This document shows positions 18,432-28,253 of a stretch of 33,202 nucleotides of DNA, one piece after another. The notes beneath the pieces were generated by a model. It ran no database searches and had not been told where the DNA came from. It saw only the letters and a list, made by a program, of their open reading frames with translations. Location: contig JAKAFO010000012.1 of the NCBI GenBank assembly GCA_021819735.1, forward strand, positions 1 to 33,202. The letters run 5' to 3'. Made by a program: the position numbers and the translations under genes. The stretch comes from Deltaproteobacteria bacterium. GTDB lineage: Bacteria > Desulfobacterota > Desulfobacteria > Desulfobacterales > Desulfosarcinaceae. The first letter of the stretch is position 1; every line of letters begins with the position of its first letter.

Positions 18432-18592
18432 TCAAGACTCCTGAAGGCGTTGAAGGGTCACGAGGTCTAAAGACGATTGCGCACCGATAGTGTGGCAAAG
18501 ATCGATGAACCTCAGCGGTTATCGCTTCTCCTTAATTATCGGCGCATGGGGCGGCGGGGTTTAACTAAAAATCGGCCATTCCTGGATGGACA

Positions 18593-19108
18593 CTAACTAA
18601 AAGTGCTGGGCGGCTGTTTAAGCACGGTCACTTTGCCGTCGGACTCATCCAGCGCATCCATGGACTCTTTGCCGATCTCCAGGAGCTTGGTGTGTGACTC
18701 GATAATAGACCGAATTTGAACCTCAATCTGCATTCTCTGGCGCTTGAGCTCGGCAATATCCTCGTGCAGTTGGGAAAGACGGTTGTGGGCGCGATTCAGG
18801 ATTTTCTCGGCTTTGACCTCGGCATCGGCAATGATGATTTCGGCTGATTTACGAGCGTTTTCTTTCATCTGCTCCAAAACCTTCTGGGAGTTGAGCATGG
18901 CCCGTTTGAAGGTCTCTTCGCGCTCCTTGTACCCCTGGTTTTCCAACTTGAGCCGGCGCAGGTCTTCCTTGAGGCTCTTGTTTTCGGCGTGCATGGCGGC
19001 CAGACTCTCGGAAACCTGTTCGAGAAATCGATCCACCTCACGGATATCGAAGCCCCGGAAACGAATCTTGAACTGTTGCTGTTGTATATCCAGGGGGGTA
19101 AGACTCAT
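18593..19108 (-). CDS. DivIVA domain protein
   Basis: MSLTPLDIQQQQFKIRFRGFDIREVDRFLEQVSESL followed by a coiled coil. Confidence 0.9.
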   Translation of the reverse strand: MSLTPLDIQQQQFKIRFRGFDIREVDRFLEQVSESLAAMHAENKSLKEDLRRLKLENQGYKEREETFKRAMLNSQKVLEQMKENARKSAEIIIADAEVKAEKILNRAHNRLSQLHEDIAELKRQRMQIEVQIRSIIESHTKLLEIGKESMDALDESDGKVTVLKQPPSTFS

Positions 19109-19133
19109 GAAGGTATCCTCGCTTCGAGATAGA

Positions 19134-19439
19134 CTATGGCCTCAAAAAGGAGGCCCCTAAATGATCCAGACTGGGCACTATCCAGCCGTTGAGAAAAATG
19201 ATGGCCAAAATCAGCACCATGGGTGTAAAATCGATTCCACCGAAGTAGAGCGGCAGGCGCGCGCGCATCTTGGCCAGAACCGGTTCGGTGACATTATGGA
19301 TGAACCGCACAATGGGGTTGTAAGGATCGGGGTTGACCCAGGACAAAACCGCCCGGGCCACAATCAGCCACATATAAATGGTCAAGACCATGTTGAGGAT
19401 CTGTGCGAGGGCCCTGATGAAATATCCTATGAATGGCAT
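19134..19439 (-). CDS. YggT family membrane protein
   Basis: Two hydrophobic segments, WLIVARAVLSWVNPDPYNPIVRFIHNVTEPVL motif; located next to divIVA. Confidence 0.9.
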   Translation of the reverse strand: MPFIGYFIRALAQILNMVLTIYMWLIVARAVLSWVNPDPYNPIVRFIHNVTEPVLAKMRARLPLYFGGIDFTPMVLILAIIFLNGWIVPSLDHLGASFLRP

Positions 19440-19656
19440 CGTTACGTTCCTATTCCCAGAACATGTAAAAGGGTAGATGGAGCGTCCCCTGTATGCAGCT
19501 AATCCGCCCGCGGGACCGCGGTCGACAAGCGCGCCGAGCGCTTCGATTGGGCCGTGCCGTCACGCGTTTCCATCGGCGGATAGGTCCGATCGGTGCCCAA
19601 GATAAAGCCAACGCGCTGAATAAGTCAAGGTTTTTCGAGGGGTTCGGAGGTCACCC

Positions 19657-20088
19657 ATGGATTCGCCCGTCAACCGTCCCGACCACTATTGCGGCTTAAG
19701 ATCCTTATCCGACCAGGCTTTCCCCAAGCGCTGCCCGCGCTGCGGCCGGCACTTCGCCACGGCCGCGGAGTTTATCCGCTACACCCAAACAGTGAGGACC
19801 GGGGAGAGCGGTTTGAAAAGCGTACGGGATGAATCCGATCGGCCCATGGTGGAACTTTTTCGCAATTGTCCCTGCGGTTCAACGCTCATGGACCGCTTCG
19901 ACGATCGCCGCGATCTGAGCGAACCGGGCCTGAGACGCCGCAAACTGTTCGGTCAGTTATTGCAAATGCTTGAAAACAGGGGGATGACTGCCGAACTGGC
20001 CCGGGTCGAGCTTCTCAAGCTGATGCGCGGAGAACCCAGCACCATGTTGGCAGGCTTGGGTATTGAAGCCGGGGATCTGCAACCATAG
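19657..20088 (+). CDS. Hypothetical zinc-ribbon protein
   Basis: 143 aa; CPRCGRHF...CPCG cysteine pairs. Confidence 0.6.
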   Translation: MDSPVNRPDHYCGLRSLSDQAFPKRCPRCGRHFATAAEFIRYTQTVRTGESGLKSVRDESDRPMVELFRNCPCGSTLMDRFDDRRDLSEPGLRRRKLFGQLLQMLENRGMTAELARVELLKLMRGEPSTMLAGLGIEAGDLQP

Positions 20089-20097
20089 AACAACGAC

Positions 20098-21336
20098 CTA
20101 AGAGAGCGGCTGCCGTTTGGGGCCGCCCTGCTGAAGCGCTACCCAGAAAGTGGGACTCAAAGGGGTCTGCTTGCCCAGGCTATACTTGACATACTCTCGC
20201 ATCAGGACGGATACCAACTGGTTCTTGTCCATGAGCATCACATATTCCTTGGCATCCAGCTCTTGAATGAGCTTTTTCTTGCCCAGGGATTCATCCTGCC
20301 GGGCTTTCTGCAACACGTACTGGGTGACATCCATGGTTTTCTGTCGCAGCAGGGCCTCATCGGTCTCTTCCAGGGCCGCATAGACCCGCTCCAGGTCCGC
20401 CGGATCGGGCATGCGACGGGACTCCATCATGGCCTTGAACTGATCGGCATAACGCAACAAACCCCGGCGGATATGGTGGGTGTCCACGACGTTGAGGCCG
20501 GCCCATCCGGCCCCGAGCCACTGGAAGGCCCCCACCCGCACGATGCCCGGGCGGGCGTCATCCTCTAAATAACAGCAGACGGAAAAGAAGTTGTAGATTT
20601 TGGATTTGACCCATCCCAGGCCGGCTTTGTCCAGCCCCACCTCCTGGGTGTAAAGGTAGTTCCAATCCTGATCGTTGCCGACGATGAATCCCTTGCGCCC
20701 GACTTCCGAGGGAGCGGGCTGGAAAGACATGGACAGGACGATCCGGCTGGTTCCCCGGCGCTGGACGATAAAAGCCCGCCGCAGGTCATACGCATAGTGG
20801 GCACCGGTATGCAGGTCCGGAGAAATGAACTCGCGCACCACGCCCCGGGTAATCGTCGGGTCGGAGCCGCTTTCCAGGGACTTCCACATATCCGGCAGCA
20901 CCTGGCCGTTGCCGGCCACCTCTTTCCAAAAAGAGTAGTTGACCGAAGAAGGATTGATGGCGCCTTCGGGAATACGCCGGTTGTAAGCGTAGCGGATGAT
21001 GTCGGCCAAGGGCCGCTTGAGTTCGTAGACGACACCCGAACCGCGGATCTCATGACGGTCCTGAACCGCTTGGATGCCGGTCCGCGGCGTATTCTGCACA
21101 AAGGCCACCAGGGCATCGACCGGTTGCGGATCGATCTGCCGGCGATTGTTATCGGTGCAAAAGGCCACGAGCTGATCCAGGGCCTTTTCGAGATCATCGG
21201 AAATGAGCGGTGGTTCGGTGGCCGCCTGTAGCGGCGCCGCGAGCAACATGAGTGCCAGAACCAGGAGGCTCAACGGCTTACGACAAAAAAGCGCCCCGAT
21301 GGCGCGGCCTGAAGCAATGGAGATAATCATTGGCAT
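20098..21336 (-). CDS. Exported hypothetical protein
   Basis: 412 aa with signal peptide (PLSLLVLALMLLAAPLQAATEPP); long unbroken ORF. No family recognised. Confidence 0.7.
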   Translation of the reverse strand: MPMIISIASGRAIGALFCRKPLSLLVLALMLLAAPLQAATEPPLISDDLEKALDQLVAFCTDNNRRQIDPQPVDALVAFVQNTPRTGIQAVQDRHEIRGSGVVYELKRPLADIIRYAYNRRIPEGAINPSSVNYSFWKEVAGNGQVLPDMWKSLESGSDPTITRGVVREFISPDLHTGAHYAYDLRRAFIVQRRGTSRIVLSMSFQPAPSEVGRKGFIVGNDQDWNYLYTQEVGLDKAGLGWVKSKIYNFFSVCCYLEDDARPGIVRVGAFQWLGAGWAGLNVVDTHHIRRGLLRYADQFKAMMESRRMPDPADLERVYAALEETDEALLRQKTMDVTQYVLQKARQDESLGKKKLIQELDAKEYVMLMDKNQLVSVLMREYVKYSLGKQTPLSPTFWVALQQGGPKRQPLS

Positions 21337-21586
21337 ATGCGGTCAGCTTGCTGCGGTGGAGACAAAACCGCTTCTGAGATTTTTCGGTTTTCCCGAATTC
21401 AGCGCATCACTTAACCCTGAAAAAGAGCTTGGGTCAATAGCAATTCCGGCGGCACCCATCGCTCATTGCATTTGACTTGACCCGCCCGCACCGAATCTTT
21501 AAAGTGGCGCTTGGCTTGCGCCCGCAATAAACGCCTTGTAATTCGCACCATAACAAAAAAGACCATAGATGCAATGGAGCAATGGT

Positions 21587-22426
21587 ATGGCCCTGGAAAA
21601 CATGACCATCGGATTTATCGGCGCGGGGAACATGGCCGAAGCGCTCATCGGCGCCGTGCTGGACGCCGGCCTCTGCCCTCCGAACCGGGTAATTTGCGCG
21701 GACGTGCGCGCCGAACGGCTGCGGGAGCTGGCGCAGCGCTTCGGTCTGCGGACCTGCGCGGACAACCTCGAGGCGATTCGCCAAGCCGACGTGGTGCTCT
21801 ACGCCGTCAAGCCCCAGAGCATGGCGGCGGTGCTCCAGGAGACGGCCAAGGGCCTGGACAGCTCCAAAGTGATCATCTCCATCGCCGCCGGCGTGCCCCT
21901 ATCCACTCTATCCGCTTACGCGCCCCAGCCGCTGCGGATCGTACGCGCCATGCCCAATGTGTGCGTGGCGGTCAAGGCCGGGGCCACGGCCATCGTGGGC
22001 GGACCGCATGCCCGCAAGGAAGATTTGGCGCTGGCCGCAACCATTTTCAACGCCGTGGGACGTTGCATCGTGTTGAGCGCCGAGCACCTGCTCGACGGCG
22101 TCACCGGATTGAGCGGCAGCGGGCCGGCCTATGTCTTCATGGTCATCGAGGCTTTGGCCGACGGTGGGGTCAAGGCCGGACTGACCCGCGCCGAGGCGCT
22201 GCTGCTGGCGTCCCAGACGGTCATGGGCGCGGCGCGCATGCAATTGGAAACCGGCACCCATCCGGCCCAACTCAAGGATATGGTCACCTCCCCGGCCGGA
22301 ACCACCATCGCGGCCCTGCATGCTTTGGAAAAAGGCGGCCTGCGGGCCTTGCTCATCGATGCGGTGGAGGCCGCCACCGAACGTGCCCGGCAGTTGGGGG
22401 CCATGGCCGGCAAGGCGGACAAGTAA
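21587..22426 (+). CDS. proC: Pyrroline-5-carboxylate reductase
   Basis: MTIGFIGAGNMAEALIGAVL, IVRAMPNVCVAVKAGATAI, LDGVTGLSGSGPAYVFMVIEALADGGVKAGL; GGAG SD before ATG at 21587. Confidence 0.95.
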   Translation: MALENMTIGFIGAGNMAEALIGAVLDAGLCPPNRVICADVRAERLRELAQRFGLRTCADNLEAIRQADVVLYAVKPQSMAAVLQETAKGLDSSKVIISIAAGVPLSTLSAYAPQPLRIVRAMPNVCVAVKAGATAIVGGPHARKEDLALAATIFNAVGRCIVLSAEHLLDGVTGLSGSGPAYVFMVIEALADGGVKAGLTRAEALLLASQTVMGAARMQLETGTHPAQLKDMVTSPAGTTIAALHALEKGGLRALLIDAVEAATERARQLGAMAGKADK

Positions 22427-22432
22427 AATCGC

Positions 22433-22894
22433 ATGAGGGCCAGCCTGTCCGCCAACTGGATCGAACGCGGCGCCCGGCTTTTGCTGGGGATGGTCTTCCT
22501 CTACGCCGCGGCGGGCAAAATCGTCGATCCGGCCGACTTTGCCCAGGCCATCGCCAATTACCAAATATTGCCCTCGGCCTGGATCAATCTCACGGCCCTG
22601 TTTTTGCCATGGCTGGAGCTGGTGTGCGGTCTGGGCCTGGTGACCGGCGTTTGCAAGTACGCCAGCACCCTGCTGGTCACCCTCATGCTCGTGGCGTTCA
22701 CCGCGGCCCTGGCCTATGCCGCCTATCGCGGCCTGGATATCCACTGCGGCTGCTTTTCAACCGATGGGGGCGCAACGCCCCGCCTTTGGCTGGATCTTGC
22801 CCGGGACCTGATTTTGTTGAGCCTGGCGGCAATGGTGCTTTACCAGATCCGCCGATCGGAACCTTTGCCGCGCCCGGATAATGAGGGGCGCTGA
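22433..22894 (+). CDS. MauE/DoxX family membrane protein
   Basis: RLLLGMVFLYAAAGKIVDPADFAQAIANYQILP...PWLELVCGLGL, CGCF motif. Confidence 0.85.
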   Translation: MRASLSANWIERGARLLLGMVFLYAAAGKIVDPADFAQAIANYQILPSAWINLTALFLPWLELVCGLGLVTGVCKYASTLLVTLMLVAFTAALAYAAYRGLDIHCGCFSTDGGATPRLWLDLARDLILLSLAAMVLYQIRRSEPLPRPDNEGR

Positions 22895-22933
22895 ACCGCA
22901 CCACCCAGATTGGTGCGCGAGACGGACACACTC

Positions 22934-23638
22934 ATGTTTGAAGAAGTGGAATACGGCGCGGCTTTGATCGCAGGGTTACTTTCATTCTTTTCGCCTTGTA
23001 TCCTGCCCCTGGTGCCATCTTATTTTTGTTTCATCACCGGCATCTCCATCGAGGACTTGCGCCAGCCGGCCGATGCGGCCATGCGGCGCAAGATCGTTTG
23101 GAGCACCCTGGCCTTTGTGCTGGGTTTTTCCCTGGTGTTCATTCTGATGGGGGCTTCGGCCGCCTATTTCAGCACCCTGCTCCAGGGGGCCAAGGCCTAT
23201 ATCCGGGTGATCGGCGGACTCTTTGTATTGGTTTTGGGATTGCATTTGCTGGGCGTATTGCGCATCCGCGCCCTGGACGTGGAAAAACGCATTCACCTGA
23301 ACCGCAAGCCCGTACACTTTCTGGGTGCCTTTGTCATCGGAATGGCGTTTGGGGCCGGATGGAGCCCATGCATCGGCCCGCTGCTGGGATCGATCTTGAT
23401 TTTGGCCGGCAACCAGGATACGGTCCGCGACGGTATTTGGCTGCTTTCGCTCTACTCGGCCGGCGTGGCCCTCCCGTTCATGGTTCTGTCTGTGGCCATC
23501 CATTTTTTGATCGGCTTCGTGCGCAAAGCAGGCAAAGCCATTCGCCTGATCAATATGGGCGCCGGCATTTTGCTGGTCATCACCGGCCTCTTGCTGATTA
23601 CGGACAAAATGCGTCTGTTGAGCATTTTCTCCTTTTAA
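22934..23638 (+). CDS. Cytochrome c biogenesis protein CcdA/DsbD transmembrane family
   Basis: GLLSFFSPCILPLVPSY and GMAFGAGWSPCIGPLLGSIL paired Cys segments. Confidence 0.92.
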   Translation: MFEEVEYGAALIAGLLSFFSPCILPLVPSYFCFITGISIEDLRQPADAAMRRKIVWSTLAFVLGFSLVFILMGASAAYFSTLLQGAKAYIRVIGGLFVLVLGLHLLGVLRIRALDVEKRIHLNRKPVHFLGAFVIGMAFGAGWSPCIGPLLGSILILAGNQDTVRDGIWLLSLYSAGVALPFMVLSVAIHFLIGFVRKAGKAIRLINMGAGILLVITGLLLITDKMRLLSIFSF

Positions 23639-23646
23639 GGAACACC

Positions 23647-24111
23647 ATGATGAAACATCTCTTCCTTCTATTGACCCTGCTGTGCGGATTGCTGGCGCCG
23701 ATGGCTTCCCCATCCCTGGCCGAACCCGCGTCGGCCGTGGCCTGGCAAGACTATGAAGCGGCCCAAAAAGCGGCCCAGGGCCAATCGCGTAAATTTCTGC
23801 TCTACTTCTACACGGACTGGTGCGGCTATTGCCGCAAGCTCGAAAAAGAGACGTTCAGCGACAAAGCGGTGATCGAATACATCAACAGCAATTTCATCCC
23901 TGTGCGTATCAACTCCGAGAAAATGCCCAAGGTGGCCGGACGCTACAGCGTCAGCGGTGTGCCGGACCTGCGGTTTGTCTCGCCCAAAGGCGAAGACATC
24001 GCACGATGGCCCGGGTTTATCGAAGCGCCCAAATTGCTGCCCATGCTCAAGTATATCCATACCGACAGCTATCAAACCATGAGCTATGGAGACTTTATAA
24101 AAGGAAAATGA
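23647..24111 (+). CDS. Exported thioredoxin-family protein
   Basis: Signal peptide, YFYTDWCGYCRKLEKETF active site, VSGVPDLRFV. Confidence 0.88.
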   Translation: MMKHLFLLLTLLCGLLAPMASPSLAEPASAVAWQDYEAAQKAAQGQSRKFLLYFYTDWCGYCRKLEKETFSDKAVIEYINSNFIPVRINSEKMPKVAGRYSVSGVPDLRFVSPKGEDIARWPGFIEAPKLLPMLKYIHTDSYQTMSYGDFIKGK

Positions 24112-24384
24112 AGAGGATAGCCCAGCGGGCGCGGCTTCACCCGGGCACCTCCGCCATGCAGGCCTGCGACCGCCGCCCCCCAAACTATTGTCTCCCCCGC
24201 GTTTCGAACCCGTCTCCACCCAGTGGACATCCTCGAACCAGACGAAAACCGCCCCAGGGGCGCATGCCTTTATTTGCTCGAGATTCTTTACAAAAACTAG
24301 ATCTGGAAACGTTTTGATATTGGGCACGCAGTTTGCTAATTGTGAAACCAAATTTTTAAAATTGAAATTGAAGGGGATGCAACG

Positions 24385-25134
24385 ATGATTGACTTAGGAT
24401 TTCTCGGACAGATTCATTTCAACTGGCAATTCTTCACGGCATTGATGAGCATCGTTCTCATCGATTTGGTCTTGGCCGGAGACAACGCCGTGGTCATCGC
24501 CATGGCGGTCAAGAACCTGCACGGGCGTCAGCGCACCTGGGGCATCGGCCTGGGAGCGGCCGGCGCAGTCCTGGTGCGCGTGGTCTGCACATTCTTCGTG
24601 GCCAAGCTGCTCACGGTTTCGTTCATCAAACTGATCGGCGGCGCCGTGATTCTGTGGATCGCGGTCAAGCTGCTGGTGGAAGGCTCCGAGGAGCACGACC
24701 ACAAAGAGGCCGGCAGTATCTTGCAGGCGCTCTGGGTCATCATCGTGGCCGACATGAGCATGGGCATCGACAACATGCTGGCCGTCGGCGGCGCCTCCCA
24801 CGGCAACTTCTTCCTGCTGATCTTCGGATTGGGGCTGAGCATCCCCTTCGTGGTCTTCATGAGTTCCATGCTGGCCAAGCTGATGGATCGCTTTCCGATC
24901 ATCCTCTACATCGGCGCGGCGGTGCTGGGCAAGGTCGGCGGCGAGATGATGATCACCGATCCGGTGGTGCACAATTACCTGCACCCGACCAAGATGACCG
25001 AATACGGCGTGATGATCTTCTTCACCATCGGCGTGATCGTTATGGGCCGTTACTTTTTGGCGGCCAAAGCGAAGCGCCAAAGCACCGAAGCCACGGCCCC
25101 CATTCCCGTGGCCGTCCAGCCCAGCGCGGAATAG
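24385..25134 (+). CDS. TerC family integral membrane protein
   Basis: LIDLVLAGDNAVVIAMAVKNL, IVADMSMGIDNMLAVGGASHGN. Confidence 0.93.
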   Translation: MIDLGFLGQIHFNWQFFTALMSIVLIDLVLAGDNAVVIAMAVKNLHGRQRTWGIGLGAAGAVLVRVVCTFFVAKLLTVSFIKLIGGAVILWIAVKLLVEGSEEHDHKEAGSILQALWVIIVADMSMGIDNMLAVGGASHGNFFLLIFGLGLSIPFVVFMSSMLAKLMDRFPIILYIGAAVLGKVGGEMMITDPVVHNYLHPTKMTEYGVMIFFTIGVIVMGRYFLAAKAKRQSTEATAPIPVAVQPSAE

Positions 25135-25164
25135 CCAACCCGACGAAAGAAGCGATCTGAACCC

Positions 25165-25202
25165 GCACCGGCATCGTCATGCGCGATACCGGTGCTGTTT
25201 TT
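25165..25202 (+). terminator. Rho-independent terminator after the TerC gene
   Basis: gcaccggcatcg-tcatgcg-cgataccggtgc stem (11/12 paired) followed by tgttttt. Confidence 0.75.
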
Positions 25203-25210
25203 CCTGCCGG

Positions 25211-25483
25211 TTACGGTTCGCGATCCTGCAGATGGCGGTCATAGTAGCGTCGAAAGAGGCGGTAGCCGACCGAAATTCCCACGAAAAGACTCAGAAACAG
25301 CATGAGCGTCGGCACCCAGGTGTAGGAATTATATAAAGGAACGTAGCGCGCCGCAGCGATGCCGGCCCAACTGAAAAGCGCCACCAGCACCATGGCCGCC
25401 AAGAGGCCCCAGCAGGCCGCATTGCTGTCGTACCAGGGGGTAATGACCCGCCGGAACATGGGATTGGGATCGAGACGCATCAA
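25211..25483 (-). CDS. Small membrane protein, hypothetical
   Basis: 90 aa with two hydrophobic segments; overlaps the upstream gene stop. Confidence 0.65.
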   Translation of the reverse strand: MMRLDPNPMFRRVITPWYDSNAACWGLLAAMVLVALFSWAGIAAARYVPLYNSYTWVPTLMLFLSLFVGISVGYRLFRRYYDRHLQDREP

Positions 25484-26082
25484 CTTTTCTCCAACGGACC
25501 TTCAAGCCGGTCCGTATCCACCAACACCATCCAGTATTGGTTCAATTCACGATCCAGGGCTTTGGCATCGGGAATGATCCGCGCCAGTTCCGCCCAGAAA
25601 AGCGGACCGTGATTCTTGATGCGGGTATGCACCAACTCGTGCACCAGCGTGTAATCCATGAGCGCCGCAGGCAGTCGCACCAGATTGATGTTCAGGTTGA
25701 TGTTGTTCTGGCGGGAGCAACTGCCCCAGCGGGTGCGCTGGTTGCGCACGAAAACCCGGTTGTAGACAAAGCCATGCTGTTGCGCCAACCGGGCCAGGCG
25801 GGCCATTAGGATGCGCCGTGCCTGAACCGGATCGATGACTTCCGGCCCTTTCTGCAACGCCAGGATCTGCTGTTCGACGAGCACCATGCGGCCCAGGTGG
25901 ACTTTGAGCCAACTGCTCTTGGCATGGGCCACGGCCAGGGCTTGCTGAAAAGAGACCCCCCGGGGCACGGCGATGCGCACCCCCCTGAAGGGTTTGACCG
26001 ACAAATTGATGTGGCGGGCACGCCGGCTGCGCTCCAGCACCACCTCACCCACGCCTTGGAGATTGACCTTCTTCGATTCCAT
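25480..26082 (-). CDS. YgjP/SprT-like zinc metallopeptidase family protein
   Basis: RTRWGSCSRQNNINLNINLVRLPAALMDYTLVHELVHTRIKNHGPLFWAEL. Confidence 0.9.
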   Translation of the reverse strand: MESKKVNLQGVGEVVLERSRRARHINLSVKPFRGVRIAVPRGVSFQQALAVAHAKSSWLKVHLGRMVLVEQQILALQKGPEVIDPVQARRILMARLARLAQQHGFVYNRVFVRNQRTRWGSCSRQNNINLNINLVRLPAALMDYTLVHELVHTRIKNHGPLFWAELARIIPDAKALDRELNQYWMVLVDTDRLEGPLEKS

Positions 26083-26240
26083 CGTCCCCGCCCGCGCTCC
26101 ATGGACTTTTCGTTTAACACCGGATATCCTATCACACGATGCCGAATCCCGCAGCCCCTATATCAGAAAACCAGGCTGCGCAACGAGCAAGCCGCCCCGT
26201 CGATACAAAAAGCGGCGCTGACCCTAGCCTAAAGAGAACC

Positions 26241-26636
26241 ATGAAGCTATCTACTTCGCATTCAGCCTTGTGTAAGTCGCGCCGATGCTTGTGTGCCGCG
26301 CTTCTGGCGGGCCTGCTGCTCGTCGCCCAGGCTTCCGCCGACCGCTCGGTGCGCTGCGATGGACGCATTGTCTCCGTCGGCGCTTTTAAAGAACAGGTTC
26401 GGGAGAAATGCGGCGCACCGGATCACCTGGAGGAGTGGGAAGAGGGCCAAAATGCGGTCATCTCCGAATACTACGACTACGAAAAAGAGCGCTACATATT
26501 GCCCCGCTTCATCCCGGGCCCCATCCGCATGGAGCGCTGGACCTACAATTTCGGGTCCACCCGCCTGATCCACTATCTGTACTTCAAAAACGGGAAACTG
26601 CATCGCATCGAAACCGGAGACAAGGGCAGCGACTGA
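26241..26636 (+). CDS. DUF2845-like exported protein
   Basis: Signal peptide; RCDGRIVSVGAFKEQVREKCGAPDHLEEW...GKLHRIETGDKGSD; start at ATG 26241 after agagaacc. Confidence 0.75.
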   Translation: MKLSTSHSALCKSRRCLCAALLAGLLLVAQASADRSVRCDGRIVSVGAFKEQVREKCGAPDHLEEWEEGQNAVISEYYDYEKERYILPRFIPGPIRMERWTYNFGSTRLIHYLYFKNGKLHRIETGDKGSD

Positions 26637-26639
26637 AGC
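26588..26639 (+). repeat. Direct repeat copy 1 (native 3' end of the DUF2845-like gene)
   Basis: aaacgg(g/a)aaactgcatcgcatcgaaaccggagacaagggcagcgactgaagc; 51/52 identical to copy 2 by hand alignment. Confidence 0.95.
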
Positions 26640-26679
26640 AACGGCCTCAAGTAAAAGCGTTTGCATTGGGCCGACGACA

Positions 26680-27870
26680 CTAATGCCCTTTATGAAAATC
26701 CGGCATCGTCCTGCGCATGAAGGCATCGAAAAGCGGCACCGTGAAGGCCATATCCCCATGCGCCGGACTATATATCATCCCCTTTTTGATAAGACTGGCG
26801 CGAACCGGACCGAGCGTGGAGATTTTAACCCCGAGCGTATCCGCGATATCCGCTGTCCGGTATGGCCCCACACCCAATTGGGCCATGGCACGTAAATATG
26901 TTTTCTCACGTGGCGTAAGCCGATTGAAGCGCACGCGAAAAAAGTTTTCGTCGAGGCGCTGTTCCACCGTGGGAGTGGTCTCCTTCACGATGTGCGCAGT
27001 TATAGGCGATAATTCGGCATGGTTCCAAGCCTGATAGCCCCATTCCTGAAGAAAATAGGGGTAGCCTTCAGTTAATCGGAAAATGTCATGGAGCGCGGCC
27101 GCCTCTATTTCTTCACCGGCAGCTTCGATCGGTTCTCTGATGGCTTTGGCCGATTCATCTTCGGACAGCGGTCCGATATCCGGAAAGCTGAAAAGGCGCT
27201 CGGCATAAGACTTTGACTCACCGGCCATTCCCGGCAAAATGGGCAACCCCGCGCCGATAAGCAGTAAAGGGGATTGCCGTTGCTGCATTTTGTGCATGGC
27301 CATGATTAGGGCGCTTAATTCGGATGATCCTAAATACTGGATTTCGTCGATCAGAATGGCTACGCAGGTACGACGTTCTTCGGCGGCTTCGGCGACAGCG
27401 GCAAACAAATTAGGCAGGTCTATTTCCAGATCCCCGCTGTCGGCGGCACCACGTTCGGCATCGATGTCCAAGCCAAACTCGACATCGCCGATAGTCACCC
27501 TAACCCCTCCAATGAAACTTTTCAAAACCGCAATGCCGCGACGCACCTTGTCGCCGGCCCCTGCCATGCGGTCAAGGTCGAAGAGCAGGCGCCGCAACTC
27601 AGGGATAATCAGCAAAGCCAGTTTTTTAACTTCATGCGCTTCCATGAGAATCGTGCGATACCCGCCGCGCACCGCCATCCGCTCCATCTCGTTGAGCAGC
27701 ACGGTTTTACCCACACCGCGCAATCCGGTCATCAGGATGCTTTTCTCGGGGCGCTTTTCCTTGATGCGCCCGAGCAGGACCCGCGCCTGCTCCAAAATAG
27801 TGTCACGACCGGCCAGTTCCGGCGGCGGCGAGCCGGCCCCGGGCGAAAACGGGTTCTTAATCTTGTCCAT
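26680..27870 (-). CDS. AAA family ATPase with C-terminal winged-helix-like region (ORC1/Cdc6-like architecture)
   Basis: Walker A TGLRGVGKTVLLNEM, Walker B AILIDEIQYL, LTEGYPYFLQEWGYQAWN, C-terminal LTPREKTYLRAMAQLG...ADIADTLGVKISTLGPVRASLIKKGMIY. Confidence 0.88.
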   Translation of the reverse strand: MDKIKNPFSPGAGSPPPELAGRDTILEQARVLLGRIKEKRPEKSILMTGLRGVGKTVLLNEMERMAVRGGYRTILMEAHEVKKLALLIIPELRRLLFDLDRMAGAGDKVRRGIAVLKSFIGGVRVTIGDVEFGLDIDAERGAADSGDLEIDLPNLFAAVAEAAEERRTCVAILIDEIQYLGSSELSALIMAMHKMQQRQSPLLLIGAGLPILPGMAGESKSYAERLFSFPDIGPLSEDESAKAIREPIEAAGEEIEAAALHDIFRLTEGYPYFLQEWGYQAWNHAELSPITAHIVKETTPTVEQRLDENFFRVRFNRLTPREKTYLRAMAQLGVGPYRTADIADTLGVKISTLGPVRASLIKKGMIYSPAHGDMAFTVPLFDAFMRRTMPDFHKGH

Positions 27871-27880
27871 TCGGCTACCC

Positions 27881-27920
27881 CTTTATAGGAATTTATACCT
27901 ATTTATACCCGTTTATACGC
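27881..27920. promoter_or_regulatory. Four tandem 10-bp phased repeats upstream of the ATPase gene
   Basis: ctttatagga / atttatacct / atttataccc / gtttatacgc, exact 10-bp period, starting 11 bp upstream of the ATPase start. Confidence 0.75.
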
Positions 27921-27986
27921 CAAACATCGTATAGTGTCGAATAAATTCTTATAAGAGAACGAGGTGCCGGTGGCACGGTTCGCGCG

Positions 27987-28038
27987 AAACGGAAAACTGC
28001 ATCGCATCGAAACCGGAGACAAGGGCAGCGACTGAAGC
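27987..28038 (+). repeat. Direct repeat copy 2
   Basis: 45 bp identical (27994-28038 = 26595-26639), 52 bp with one mismatch; detached from any DUF2845 coding context. Confidence 0.95.
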
Positions 28039-28043
28039 GACTA

Positions 28044-28253
28044 TCAGGAGAGAAAAACCTTGCCGCAAGCATTGCAGGTAATCCTGATTTGGACGCTACC
28101 TTCCATTTGGGCCTCGAATGCACCTTCGATCCGATCGATCCGTCTGCTGAGTTTCCGGATGTACGGTTTGTCATCCTCGGATAGATGCAACCGGCCCGTT
28201 GCCCCGCACCCGCTGCATTCGATGGATGTGGTGTATTGATTTTTCGCGGTCAT
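28044..28253 (-). CDS. Small zinc-ribbon-like (2x CxxC) protein
   Basis: MTAKNQYTTSIECSGCGATGRL...RITCNACGKVFLS; strong SD gaaggaggcgct before ATG. Confidence 0.65.
   Translation of the reverse strand: MTAKNQYTTSIECSGCGATGRLHLSEDDKPYIRKLSRRIDRIEGAFEAQMEGSVQIRITCNACGKVFLS

Noticed and set aside
21511-22881. 456-aa plus-strand ORF overlapping proC and the MauE-like gene
   Set aside because: Out-of-frame, Arg/Gly-rich and without motifs; the in-frame genes are clear.
24112-24384. Long leader before the TerC gene, considered as a yybP-ykoY manganese riboswitch
   Set aside because: I could not identify the conserved riboswitch core or a convincing fold by eye; a covariance-model scan (Infernal/Rfam) would decide.
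27966-27986. TGGCACGGTTCGCGC considered as a sigma-54 promoter
   Set aside because: The -12 element does not match TTGC(A/T) at the required spacing.
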